DNA of 64,000 bases from Dryomyza anilis (taxonomy: Eukaryota > Arthropoda > Insecta > Diptera > Dryomyzidae), in the NCBI GenBank assembly GCA_951804985.1, contig OX638134.1:83059679-83123678 (forward strand). Direction: 5' to 3'. Both the position numbers and the translations under genes were made by a program. The notes beneath the pieces were generated by a model. That model worked only from the letters and a program-made list of their open reading frames with translations, was not told the origin of the DNA and did not search any database. This document shows positions 23,671 through 34,560 of this stretch, piece after piece; position 1 is the first letter of the stretch; each line of letters begins with the position of its first letter.

Positions 23671-24640
23671 AAACTGAAACCGCAAACTCCTCAGCCCAGC
23701 GGGTGTTTAAGAAGTTTTTCTGCTGTTTCTGTTTTTTGCTACTTTATGCCTCTTGGCTCTCACAAGGATTGTGCCCCGTAATATAGACCTCTAAGTGCGT
23801 GCGTTCAGGTAGTTAAATAGCCATTGCTGCTCGGATACCACATGGACCACAGCAACAGTCAGAGCCAGCACAGTCACAGAGATCAGCAATGATCAATCAG
23901 CTTGTCAGCAGCTATACAGCGCCACAGGAGGCGTCCCGAAGACAGGCTCACGCCCATTTGAGGCAAGTAACGAGCCTTGTAAATGCGATAGTTGCTAGTC
24001 GAACGTGTTAATTACGTCGGTTACAAAAACGAACAGTAGCCGCCTGCAGTATTGGATTAGGACACACATCCGAGTCGGACTGTACGAAACAAGAAGTACT
24101 ACTCAACTTCTACACATACCAATCGAGATGACAATGTCCGTGAGTAGAAAAAAAGAAGGACTGTACATGTTGTTGCAGGATTTTAACAGCTTAGTGCAGA
24201 TAAGTAACATACTTTACCTTTGGATTCACAAAAGCAAAAATCACAGAGCTACAAGCACAAACCCTGCACAACAAAAAAAAAAACCATTACAATTAATATA
24301 AATCTCAAACTGTCACACTATACCTATTTTAAACGGCGCGTAACGAATCTTTAGTCCATTTTCATTCATTTAGCGACAGCGTACCCGAAACGAGCGTCTT
24401 TAAATAATTTATGAACGACGCTGGAACATCAAAGGTTTTAAAAATCGTATACGATTGGTAATTTTTGTTCTATAATTGTTATCAGCGAACAAGATCTCTC
24501 GTTCTGAACGACTCGAGTGCTGTCAGAGCAGACCGCGTGACACACGAAAGCCACAGGTTGTTCTGATATTCTGGAAATTTGGGTGCCATTTCGTAGAATG
24601 TGATTTTCTCACGACTAAGAGGTTTTTTTTGGGTTTTTCT
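23671..24640. other. GC-richer non-coding block
   Basis: The composition is more complex than the flanks, with leader-like sequence around 23815-24000 ('ccacagcaacagtcagagcc', 'gagatcagcaatgatcaatc') and another patch at 24330-24560. Short frames are present but unconvincing. Could be an untranslated exon or regulatory region; no promoter or splice sites can be assigned with confidence. Confidence 0.35.
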
Positions 24641-25060
24641 AGCGTAATTTTTTTGTCTGGAGAATATATTGATTATGGCTATAAGAGAAATCAGCTGGTT
24701 TTATATTTTGAATTGTATTAATTTTAAAAACTTCATTTCGAAACTATTACCCATTAAAATAAAAGTATTTGAAGCGAGACTTCAATATCGATACGTTACA
24801 TTAATAAGAATTATGAGATTTGTTTTTTGGCTTCGGAGGATCAAAATTTGTGGTCGTTGCAACCATCTTTTGCATTGCAAACCTAGATTCCAATGCTCAC
24901 ACAGACTAAGTAAGTCTTGTAGATCTCAGCAGTCCAGCGGTATGCGTAATAGTATTTTATATTATTTTAAAAAAGATCTCGGTTTCGAATTCAGGATCGG
25001 AAATAGGCGCACGTAGATAAACGATTGTCAAAAACATAGAGAATAGATACAATGGATACT
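24641..25060. other. Unassigned DNA
   Basis: Frames of 81 and 115 codons overlap here (24476-24721 and 24669-25016). Neither shows a recognisable domain. The longer one has a CxxC...C-rich stretch that may be chance. Confidence 0.3.
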
Positions 25061-25826
25061 GGTACATCAGAAGACTCAAAATAAAATCTGCTTAAAATTA
25101 ACGATTTAATTCGTTTATTGTACGAAAACAAATTCGTGAAATTATCTACCAAATATTTCGTAAATAACACGAGAAACTTTCGTAAATTTATGATAAAAAA
25201 TATTAAAAATACGAAATATTTCGAAAAAACAAAGAACTTTAATTCGTAATTCGTGGAATTATCTACCAAATATTTCGTAAATAACACGAAAGAACTTTCG
25301 TAAATTTATGATAAAAAAATATTAAAAATACGAAATATTTCGAAAAAACAAAGAACTTTAATTCGTAATTCGTGAAATTATCTACCAAATATTTCGTAAA
25401 TAATACGAAAGAACTTTCGTAAATTAATGATAAAAAAATATTAAAAATACGAAATATTTCGAAAAAACAAAGAACTTTAATTCGTAATTCGTGAAATTAT
25501 CTACCAAATATTTCGTAAATAACACGAAAGAACTTTCGTAAATTTATGATAAAAAAATATTAAAAATACGAAATATTTCGAAAAAAACAAAGAACTTTAA
25601 TTCGTAATTCGTGGAATTATCTACCAAATATTTCGTAAATAACACGAAAGAACTTTCGTAAATTTATGATAAAAAATATTAAAAATACGAAATATTTCGA
25701 AAAAACAAAGAACTTTAATTCGTAATTCGTGAAATTATCTACCAAATATTTCGTAAGTAACACGAAGAACTTTCGTTAATTTATGATAAAAAAATATCAT
25801 AAATTTACGAAAAAACAAAGAACTTT
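25061..25826 (+). repeat. ~118-bp tandem array with CGAAATATTTCG palindromes
   Basis: Six units are marked by 'attatctaccaaatatttcg' at about 25141, 25258, 25377, 25496, 25616 and 25734 (117-120 bp). Each unit contains the perfect palindrome 'cgaaatatttcg' and the pair 'ttcgtaaat' / 'gaactttcgtaaatttatga'. Copies differ by only a few bases, so the array is young. It ends at the MITE at 25827. Confidence 0.92.
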
Positions 25827-26212
25827 AAGGGGATTCATATCAAGCGCGTAAACCTCGTAATATGTGGAAATCCCGTAAATAGTAGAAATTTACTCAAAAA
25901 TTGTATGAGAATATTTTACGCTCAACTTGTAAATTTATTTGTCGATTTGTATGTGAAAATAACGTAAATAAAATTTCTTGAATATTTTGTTCTATCTATT
26001 CGTTCGTTGTCAATAAAATTATGTTTTGTGGCAAATGTGTTTTCATTAAATTGTGTTGTGAAATGATTATATTGTGTTATGAAATGAATATAACTAAAAA
26101 TTTTATAAAATAGTTTACGCGAAGCCAGATTAAAGTGCGTTCATGTCGAGCCGCGCGTAATTTTATTTCTAACGAGCTGATAAATTTACAGTGCTTATAC
26201 GAATCCCCTTTT
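25827..26212. mobile_element. MITE with AAGGGGATTCRTAT ends
   Basis: The left end is 'aaggggattcatatcaagcg' and the right end reads 'aaggggattcgtataagcac' on the reverse strand, giving terminal inverted repeats of about 17 bp in a ~385-bp element. Subterminal GCGCGTAA words are also mirrored ('caagcgcgtaa' and, near the right end, 'gccgcgcgtaa'). There is no coding capacity. It lies between the 118-bp array and related TTACGAA-rich sequence, so it may have inserted at the edge of the array. Confidence 0.7.
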
Positions 26213-26935
26213 TATTAAATTTATAATAAAATTACGAATAGTATTTGTGTATTTTTCGAAACTATTAGTAAATTTTATCTACGAAAGGCATTCGTACATA
26301 ATACGAAAAATTGTTAGTTTTATTCGTAGTTTCTTGAATGTACCTTGTTTGTACCTTTTGTATGAATTTTACGAATCTTTCGTAAAATACATGAATTAAA
26401 AAAAACCTAATAATGAAAATGACGATTCATTAAATAAAATTCATAAAATATGAAATATCATGTCCTTGTTTGATACTTTTGCACCTTTGACACAAACAGA
26501 ACTTACTCAGAACACATTTTAAAACAGTTCCTATTTTATAACTATCTACTTGCGAACGCGATACCAAATACTCCTATTCGTAAAAAAAAAAAAATAATGT
26601 TTCGTAAAATTCTACATATAGCCTCACAATTTACGAAAGTTTAGTAATATATTCGTAAAATGTAAAGCTCATTCGTAAAATATCTTTTTTAACAAAATAA
26701 AATAATGAAATTTTCGTTATTGAACGAAATATTTGCAATTTTGTTGTAATTTTTATTTTACGAATATTTGTTTCGTAATATATATGAATCGTTACTAAAA
26801 AATATTTTGGAAAAAAAAGATATTACAAATGTTTTGTGTATTCTAAGAATTATTCGTGTATTTTACGAAAAAAATTATTATGAAAAAATAGTTCGTAAAA
26901 TGTCCTAGAAATTATTTTGAGTGTTAAAACCACTA
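26213..26935. repeat. Degenerate TTTACGAA-rich sequence
   Basis: A high density of 'ttcgtaaaat' and 'acgaat' words in both orientations continues the vocabulary of the 25-kb array without a fixed period. Probably an ancient part of the same repeat. Confidence 0.45.
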
Positions 26936-27362
26936 TAAAATGTTAGGTCTCATAGTATATTTTGAAGTAGAGTAGATAGTACATTGAACTAAGTCAGATC
27001 GATGAAATCTTTCGTTGATTGTAGACGACTTTAATTTTTATTTTAACCATAAATTCATAGATTTGCCACTGTTTTTCTCTGTAGCACTTTTTGATATGTT
27101 TAAATCACGTTGATTTAATTACTGGGAATAAACTGATATATCATTAAAAATTAGAAAAAATAGGGTGATTGTAAGGAAATTTTGCGAAAATCAATGACAA
27201 AGTAATAATTCGTAAATGTCCATTTCAAATTTACGTACATTTTAAAAAAGGAAGAAATACTGCAGTTCGAAGATGTGATACTCCATTGGAAATGTAATTT
27301 AATTTTAGAAAAAAATAGTAAAAATTGATATACATTTCTCAACAGATTATACTTTAGAGTGC
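26936..27362. other. AT-rich DNA, nothing recognised
   Basis: No gene, element ends or repeat unit visible. Confidence 0.35.
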
Positions 27363-27505
27363 ATATCTTTCACCCTGTATCCTAAACTAGGTGCAAAAGT
27401 AGCCCTTTTTTTAAATTTATAATTCCTAATTTTTTGTTTGTCATAGAATGGATACCCTGAATTATTGGCATGGATGAACCAAACAACCTGTATATATATA
27501 TATCG
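27363..27505 (-). mobile_element. Mariner-like end remnant
   Basis: Contains 'gatgaaccaaacaacctg' followed by a short TA run, matching the left edge of the window (1-66). 'ttcaccctgtatcc' near 27369 may be another eroded end. No transposase is present. Confidence 0.4.
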
Positions 27506-27565
27506 AAACCTTTATCTGGGTATTACAAACGGATAATCCAAGTGAATATGCCCTTTCACTTTATA

Positions 27566-27869
27566 AAGGGTTTTTCAAATGGGACGCTACAAAAGTAGAG
27601 CGACAGGGACAGCAAACGACGTCATATTTCTTGCCGCTCTTTTGACATTTCTCTTCAGTAAGGTTTGCCATTTCATGATGGAAAGATATACGAATTCGAA
27701 TTTCGGTAGTAAATTTTAATAATTTCGGCTCGTTGTTGGCTCGTATATCTTTCCATCATGAAATGGCAAAGCTTACTGAAAAGAAATATCAAAAGAGCGA
27801 CAAGAAATATGGCGTCGTTTGCTGTCCCTGTCGCTCTACTTTTGTAGCGTCCCATTTGAAAAACCCTTA
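27566..27869. mobile_element. Fold-back Tc1/mariner-type element
   Basis: Two long inverted arms (27566-27692 and 27741-27869) begin with 'aagggtttttcaaatgggac' and share 'gcgacagggacagcaaacga' in mirror image, around a ~48-bp centre. The arms include the start of a transposase frame, so this looks like an internally deleted element whose 5' portion was duplicated in inverted orientation. Extra fragments of the same end follow at 27870-27956. Left flank 'tta-ta' and right flank 'ta-taa' suggest TA target use. Not autonomous. Confidence 0.85.
27673..27759 (-). pseudogene. Transposase N-terminal fragment (Tc1/mariner-like)
   Basis: On the reverse strand 'ATGATGGAAAGATATACG' opens a frame that reads MMERYTSQQRAEIIKIYYR before running into the inverted arm and a stop. 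The MERYT-QQRAEIIK pattern resembles the first helix of the N-terminal helix-turn-helix region of insect Tc1/mariner-like transposases. Everything downstream, including the DDE/D catalytic domain, is missing. An in-frame extension upstream through the terminal repeat is probably untranslated. The opposite arm carries a second, shorter copy of the same start. Confidence 0.6.
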
Positions 27870-27956
27870 AAAAAAACTTTTGTAGCGCTCTTATTGAAAG
27901 CGCTCCATTTGAAAAACCCTTAAAAAAAAACTCTTATTGAAAAACCCTTTATAATA
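27870..27956. mobile_element. Tandem end fragments of the fold-back element
   Basis: 'acttttgtagcgctcttatt', 'gcgctccatttgaaaaaccc' and 'cttattgaaaaacccttta' repeat the outer end of the element two more times. The outermost copy finishes at CCCTTTATAA, giving a TA-flanked boundary to the composite structure. Confidence 0.65.
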
Positions 27957-27966
27957 ACGTATTTCT

Positions 27967-28203
27967 CTAAGAATATTGAGTATTTAATTTCCAGTTATAC
28001 TTTTTAAAAAACATACTATACGACTTTTGAACATCAGTTCCTTCTTTTTCTTTATGATAGGTTTTCCTTGATATGAATGTTTTTATTATTTCCATCATAA
28101 ATGCATTTCCTTTAAATGGGTGCTTGCAGTTGGCACAGGATATCTGATCTGGTATCCATTGATCGTTGACTTTTTGCAGGTGAGAACTACAGATCACGTC
28201 CAT
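27967..28203 (-). pseudogene. Short Cys-containing frame, possible TE protein remnant
   Basis: A 78-codon frame begins MDVICSSHLQKV and contains a CxxH near residue 5 and CANCKHPFKGNAF near residue 33. It ends in a Lys-rich tail. The spacing could suggest a decayed zinc-binding region, but I do not recognise the family. A diverged, stop-interrupted relative seems to lie on the same strand at about 29520-29760 ('aatttcctttaaatg' and 'atatgaatg..tttttatta' are shared), which argues for an old repeated sequence rather than a unique gene. Confidence 0.25.
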
Positions 28204-28620
28204 TTTTAATAACCGAAGTTCTGCTGGACTTCCTGAAATCTACTTACAGACAAACAAAAACGATCAGGGGGATATCGAAAAATCGACCTAAGAATCGAGT
28301 TCAAGTAGATATATTTTCATACCTAATACAGCTCATCTCGATATTACAAACGTATGACCACAGAATATGCGCGTGCCGTGCTTTTTTCGTGTCACGCCCG
28401 AAAATCAGAGTTTGTGCGAACGAACAGACGGATTTGCTTAATTTCTTTTGTATTTTGTTCGTGTTGCATTGCAAGAGTGGTTTAGGAAAAAAGAAAAGTC
28501 GGAAAAACCCAAAGGAAAAGCCGGAAAATCGAATATTTCTAAATTTGACCCTAGGAGTATGAAATTTGGGCAGGGTGTTCATCTCTTGACGTATGTGTGC
28601 ACTACAAAGGAATTTTTTCG
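28204..28620. other. Unassigned sequence before the GGGCGTGGC block
   Basis: Contains 'gatcagggggatatcgaaaa' and 'cgcgtgccgtgcttttttcg'. A 93-codon reverse frame (28301-28582) is aromatic-rich and unrecognised. May be the internal part of the repeat that ends at 29440. Confidence 0.3.
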
Positions 28621-29325
28621 CCTCCTAAGGTACACAAATGGGCGTGGCAAAATTTAAATTTTAATTAAAAATATCGGTGATAAGCACAGTCGGGAAATTT
28701 GGCTCAGTGACGTATATTGAAGTTCTTTATCTTTTTTACAAATGTGGGCGGAATTGGATAAAAGGGCGTGCCCTTTCCATATAACTAAAACTATAAAAAT
28801 GTTGTAACTCCTGACTTACTAAGATTAGAGTTATTTAAATGGAACCTAAGGTTTATATTACAACCTCCAATCGTCACGTAAAATATGAGCGGGATTGGAT
28901 TAAAGGGCGTGGCACCTCCCATATAGCCAAAAGTTTAAAATTGAGTTTAAAGTTGAGTTATAATAATGAAAACAAATGTTCATATTTAAAACTCCAATCG
29001 TCACGTAGAATATGGGCGGGATTGCACAACGGGGCGTGGCATCTCTCATATAACAAAAATTTCTATAACTCTTTACTTAGAGTTATAAAAATCTAAACAA
29101 AAGATTACATTAAACATTGTAATAGTCACTTAGAATGTGGACGGAATGGGACAATGGGGCGTGGCACCTCCCACATAACTAACATTTTAAAAATGCTAAC
29201 TCCCGACTTACTAAGAGCAGAGTTGTACAAATCAAAACAAAGGATCATTTTAAAATGTTTAATAGTAAAGTATAATGAAAGCGGGATTGGAAAAATTGGC
29301 ATGGCACTACGTTCCATGTGGGCGG
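28621..29325 (+). repeat. ~125-140 bp GGGCGTGGC tandem repeat
   Basis: Units carry 'gggcgtggcacctcccatat', 'taactcctgacttactaaga' and 'tcgtcacgtagaatatgggc'. The mark GGGCGTGG(C) or a close variant recurs at about 28632, 28767, 28906, 29033, 29157 and 29298. Similar motifs occur in non-coding parts of dipteran transposons. Short open frames here are by-products. Confidence 0.75.
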
Positions 29326-29440
29326 GAAAAATAGTGACTAGGCTTGCATTGGCGTAATGTAATGTGCAGGGGCGTAAATGTATCCATACTTTATAAACGA
29401 TATAGTTTTGCAATTACAAAAACTTAGCACGGGTCCAGCT
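29326..29440 (+). mobile_element. Possible Helitron-like 3' end
   Basis: The repeat block closes with 'ttagcacgggtccagctagt' before unrelated sequence. A terminus ending in CTAG-T with a CACGGGT stretch just upstream resembles insect Helitron 3' ends. No strong hairpin is obvious and the 5' TC end was not located, so this is tentative. If right, 28.2-29.44 kb would be one non-autonomous element. Confidence 0.25.
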
Positions 29441-30220
29441 AGTTTAAAAATAAAAACCCTGAGAAAATAATAATTTCGTGGTATTTTAACCTTTTTTTTA
29501 AATGATCCCCATAAGAATTCCTTATTTTTTATCAAGACTATCAAAGTTGTGCTTTTCAAAAACCAAATTAGACGAGCTCTTCTTTTTTATGACTCTATGC
29601 TTTAAGACAGTTGCCTCCATATGAATGGTTTTTATTATTGCAGGCCCACACTCGAATTTCCTTTAAATGCCCTTTCATTTGTAGTCGCGTGCCATCCGCT
29701 TTCTGCACGGAAATTGCATTTAATCGTTTGTTACTGGACAATTGTGGCAAATTGATTTGTCTTTCCGTGCGTTTAAAGAAATCTTAGATTGAATTGAATT
29801 AACTAAATAAGAATAAATTCAGTGTTCTATGCGTCTTTTTCACTTGTTAATTGAAAGACAAGAAAACTACATTGACAATTACAACCATTTGTGTGCTATA
29901 CGTACCGGTGAAAAAGTAGTTACACGGCACAAATAATAAAATCTACTACAAAATACTTTTGTATTCAATAGTTGTAATGAAAAGTGTTGAATGTGTCTGA
30001 TGATTGGTGTTCAGATTTCATAAAATTACAAAATTTGCTATAATTAAGGGTGTGTGCACTTCATTTACCTTGTTTCTTACACTTCAAAAGGTTATTAGCC
30101 ACGTGTTCGTTTTAGATTTGCCTAGTACTTAAACTGCACCCTCTTGCAGACTTCACGATCATCTTAATGCTGCTTTTCTTGCAGTGTCTTTGGGTTCCTC
30201 CTCACATTTCGTAGGCCTTC
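29441..30220. other. Mostly unique AT-rich DNA
   Basis: 29520-29760 looks related to 27990-28150 (see the Cys-containing frame). The rest shows no gene or repeat. 'ttattgcaggcccacactcg' near 29635 has a splice-acceptor look, without support from a downstream frame. Confidence 0.35.
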
Positions 30221-31700
30221 GTCTTTGCTATTTTACAATGTGCTTTCTTTGCGCATCCGCATCTTACTCGCCAGCCTCCAACCCATTACTGCGTAACCTA
30301 GTGCACTCACGTTGCCTTCGCCTACGAACAATAATAGTAATAATAATAATAATTTTCTAGTTCTCAATCTGCAGGCAGCCTTCGTCGTTGTTACAGAGGC
30401 TTTTGTGCCATTATTAAGTTCATCCGTTTGCAATTCTGAACGGAGCACTACGTGGAGCCCCCGTTTCTTGCCGCACCGTGCCGTGTATCGCATGCGTTAT
30501 CAGTTGACATTGTGTCTTGTGCTCTGTTTGTGTGTATTTTGTAATAATTTTCATTTGTCGTGAGTTGCATGTGCGCCACTTTGAACTCTCACCGAGATCG
30601 CGAGTGATATTTTTGCAAATTTGTCTTGTTGCTGAAATTGCAGAGCTCGGCAGCAGTGAGCAATCGTGTAACTGGGTCAGGCGCTACTTGTTGCCGGACA
30701 CTCGGAACAGCTTTTCCAGACTCTAGCGCGACTTAAAGCAGAAGACTCACATAGTAGCTGTTTCCGAAGCAAAGAAGTAGGAGTTGATTGTATAGAGCTC
30801 CAGACTGAAAGACTCGCTGAGTAGCTGATGACGAGGGCAAGCAGCAAGAGTTGTAAAAAGTGCAGTAGATTGGCTGCAGTTGGGACCATCCACAGTAGCT
30901 CAAACAGTTTAGTCAATAATCATAGGATTGCAAACTGCAGTAGCGCACCGTGTCCGGACGATCGATAAACGGTAGCACTGCAAATCGTAGATCGCTTAAA
31001 CATAATTCCAAAACAGCTACACAACCAGCACCCACAAGGAGCACAATGCACATTTCACGGCAGCAAACATAGCCACGGAAGCGATTTTCACATGCCGCAA
31101 CTACTATGCGATTTAATCCATTCCTTGCAACCTTCTAGTACAAAATTATAGCGCGATCACTTTAATCACGTTTCAACGAAAAAAAAAATATGATTGCAAA
31201 CTACTTGGGCTGGCTACTGACCAGAAGCCAGTTTTGTGTTGTCTACCAACGCGCGCGGGAGCTCCACAATCAGAATAATTCGACGCAGCAGACAGACAGA
31301 CAGACTGATATTTTGCCATGCCGATCATCTGCGTCGTCGAACGTCGTTGGCAAAGGCAAAATAATTTTTATTGAATAATTTTTCATAATGTTGCTGATGC
31401 CCATTGTGTAGCAAAGCAGGCTGTCTGCCAAGTGATTCCGCGTGTCTTCCTTAGCCAAAGTGCAGCTCCCACCTTTTCCCCCTACTGCTAGAAAACGATC
31501 ACTGATCGCGTTCATATTGGTTCCGCCGTCAAAACAATAAACTCCTAAACGAGCGAACAATGTAATGGCGAGTCATGATTTTGTTGTTCGGCTGTTAAAA
31601 GAGAGGCGCTCACAATACGACACGATCAACACTGTAGTTTTGAACCTGGCGATCGTCCGTATAGTACGTAGTACCTATGTCGAAGGGATCCATGCTACGA
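30221..31700. other. GC-richer island, candidate leader or regulatory DNA
   Basis: A marked composition change lasts about 1.5 kb. It includes 'ttatcagttgacattgtgtc' near 30498, which contains an initiator-like TCAGTT, although no TATA box or downstream element was found at the expected spacing. 'cagcaccctcttg'- and CAGCAG-type stretches recall fly 5' leaders. Several frames under 100 codons overlap on both strands, none convincing. A (CAGA)n run lies near 31290. Confidence 0.4.
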
Positions 31701-32282
31701 AAGGATGAGCACGTTGCGATTGTTTATCCATTAAGTGAAATGCTCACCTTTATGAACAAACAAGAACAGCAACCAGCAGAAGAAGCAGCTGAATTGGCAT
31801 AAGAAGAAAACAATTTCGAACACTGAAGTAGTTCGCGCAGATTGTCTGGACTTCTTCACAGTGCGAGCACTACAAGTAGTCGGTCGTCTCGCGATTCATT
31901 GTTATTTTTATTATTATTTGAATTTCTTGTAATGGTTCTTTTGTTTTTTTTTTTTGTACTTTTGCATTTTCCGTGGCCCCAATGACAATCGCGTTATAAA
32001 GTTGCAAAAATTTAACACGATGCTAATAATTTGTGCATTTGTTGAAAAATTCAGATCAGATAACAGACAGACAAATGATATTGATTAGTTGATTGAGACA
32101 CCGCTGTGTGATACTTTAAATGGTCTCTATATTACGTTAAAATGTGGGCCGAAACAAAGCAGTTTAGAAGTATTTATTTTAAGGGGGAATATTTGTCAAG
32201 TTCCCAGTATGCCATTCGATTCGATAGCGGTAGGAGATCTATGCTGCAAGAAGGGGATAATCCACACGATATCCAACACGAT
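31701..32282. other. Unassigned DNA
   Basis: No repeat or gene recognised. The island composition fades after about 31900. Confidence 0.35.
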
Positions 32283-32565
32283 GTCGTAGCGATATCGAGC
32301 CTCAAATTAGACCTATGGTAGGTACATATCGATGCGTTCTATCGGAGTTTTTTCGGCACTCGAATTTTTTTCGAAATCGAAATGATAGCGAAAAATAAAT
32401 AATTAAAGTTCGAGATTACGGCGATAAATATCGTATCTTGTCAATGAATTCGAATATACGGGAAATTTTATATATTACAATCGATAAAACAACGAAATCA
32501 AACTTTTTAATCGAAGTTATTTGAAAAATCTTCGACGCATCAAAGGTCTCCGAGTCATGGCATAC
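32283..32565 (-). repeat. CGATAT-rich interspersed repeat, copy B
   Basis: On the reverse strand it starts 'gtatgccatgactcggagac' and matches copies A and C through 'cattgacaagatacgatatt' and 'actccgatagaacgcatcga'. It lies 1.1 kb from copy C in the opposite orientation. Confidence 0.7.
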
Positions 32566-33036
32566 TGTTTTTTTTTTTTTAATTTTCTGTTCGTACCCAA
32601 AATATATATCTTAAATCTGCCATTAAAACGTAACAATATTTCATATCCTGCTATAAGCTTTCTAAAATCTTCCATTTATCTGTGTTTTCAATGGTAATAT
32701 GCATTTAAATTTTCCAGTTTTGAGTTGTTTCTTCTCATAGAATTCATATATAATGCTACTTAACTAACAAAATTTATGTTTATACTACTTATAACCTCCA
32801 AAATATGAACACATACGGAATGTCAAGAGTCCAGATTAAACCCTTTCATGAGAGAAATAAACAGAAATGACGCGACACTCTTAATGAAATGGGCATTTAA
32901 AATTGAATTCCCCATATGTCAAACACTATGTTACAGACTATAGCAATCATTTCTCAGTGGGATACCGTTCACATTGTCAACGTTTCCTTTTGAGGTATAT
33001 AGATGACCGATAGCATACTTGCCCTGTAATGTATTG
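32566..33036. other. AT-rich DNA, nothing recognised
   Basis: Unique sequence between the CGATAT-rich copy and the SINE-derived block. Confidence 0.35.
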
Positions 33037-33577
33037 CGTCGGTGGCTCAGTTTTCAGTTGACTGGACCATTGAAATTTGGTATACGATCATCAACATGTT
33101 TAATTCTATATGGCGCTACCTCTCGGCAGAACATCCGTAAGTAAAACTTACTTTAAAAGAGCCTTTGTGAAATATACTTTAGATTCTGCACAGCTCAAAT
33201 GGTGTGAGAGAGAGAGAGGGAGAGGGGGAAAATCTCGGGACATGTACTTCAAAACTGTTGTGCCAAAACCACCTCTCGGTAGACAATGTAAAACTTCCGA
33301 AAGTAAAAATTGTTTTTAAACAGTCTTTTGGAGTCGGAAATATACTTTAGATTCCGCACAGCTTAAATGATGAGAGATAAAGAAAAATCTCGGTCCAGGT
33401 TCTTCAAAACTGTTGTGCCAAAACTGCCTCTTGGTAGACAATGTAAACTTCCGAAAGTAAAAATTGCTTTGGAAAAGCCTTTTGTAGTGAGAAATATACT
33501 GTAGATTTCGAACAGCACAAATGGTGAGAGATAGAGAAAAACCTCGGGCCATACTCCTCAAAACTGTTGTGTCAAAC
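33037..33577 (+). repeat. SINE-derived block tandemly triplicated
   Basis: A decayed tRNA-like head ('gtcggtggctcag', 'ttgactggacc') is followed by the SINE body word 'ggcgctacctctcggcaga'. The body segment is then present three times, with 'cctctcggcaga', 'cctctcggtaga' and 'cctcttggtaga' at 33119, 33272 and 33427 (153 and 155 bp apart). Each copy continues with 'cttccgaaagtaaaaattg'-, 'gcacagct..aaatg'- and 'ttcaaaactgttgtg'-like segments. A GA-rich run follows 'ggtg(t)gagaga' in each. Confidence 0.8.
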
Positions 33578-33699
33578 AGAAGAATGTCAATCTTAACATG
33601 TAATACAATGTTTACATGTATATATCGAAAACACCAGATAATATATCTTCCTGTACTACGTTCTACGTTTATCAATTTTATGTTTTTTTCGTCAATGAA

Positions 33700-34085
33700 C
33701 AGAACTCCCTAGTCTTCCATGTCTCGGAGGCCTTCGATGCTTCGAAGTTTCTCGAACTAACTTCGTTTTCAAAGTTTGAACTCGTTGGTAAATCGCTACT
33801 AATTTTAAAAATGTCTCGTACATTTAAATTTAAGAACAAGATACGATATTTAAACATTTATCAAATCGATAACGCATTATTTTTCGAAGCAATCTTGAAC
33901 TTTTATTATATTTATCTTCGATATCGTTCCGATTTTCAACAATTTCTCGTACCGAGATAACTCCGATAGAACTCATCGATATCTACCTATCGATAACTGA
34001 TATCGTTGCGATAACGGGTCCGATATCGTGTGATTACTCCAACTACTCGCATTGATCTCGTAACGATATCGAAACGAATGACATA
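33700..34085 (+). repeat. CGATAT-rich interspersed repeat, copy C
   Basis: Matches copy A from 'ttccatgtctcggaggcctt' to 'gatatcgaaacgaatgacat' over its whole length. 'catcgatatctacctatcga' marks the GATATC-rich part. Confidence 0.75.
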
Positions 34086-34560
34086 CTAGATCTCGCTATT
34101 ATGTAGACTTATTGGATATTTTCGTCTATTAGCGTTACTAGTCTGAATAGTTCGATATTTGTAATATCTTGCAAAACTAGTCGTTCTATTATATCTTCTC
34201 CTATACAGACCGATCTGTGTTTAAATTTATTATAGTCCAATCTTGAAGCCCTCATGTCAATTTGACTCATTATTTCTATAACATATTTATGTAGCTTCAA
34301 TTCCATTAATTGTAGACTTCAATAAAGTATATATCAAAACAATCGTTCAATTCTATTCGATGAATGGAGTCACAAAAAGTGCCCATTTTCGGTAGCAAAA
34401 GTACTGGTTGTGAAATAACTGAGCTTTGTCTAATGAGCCTCTAAAATCTTCAATGTTAAGATCAATTTAAATACAAAAAAACTAGATATTCAAAATAATA
34501 TAAATTCTTAAGTGGCGCTTTAACCAAACAATGCACTATACCAATCTAGAGTATCAGTCA
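34086..34560. other. Unassigned DNA
   Basis: A 65-codon reverse frame (34109-34306) is hydrophilic and unrecognised. No repeats seen. Confidence 0.3.

Noticed and set aside
30498..30560. Initiator-driven promoter at TCAGTT
   Set aside because: The initiator core is common by chance. Neither a TATA box nor a downstream promoter element lies at the right distance.
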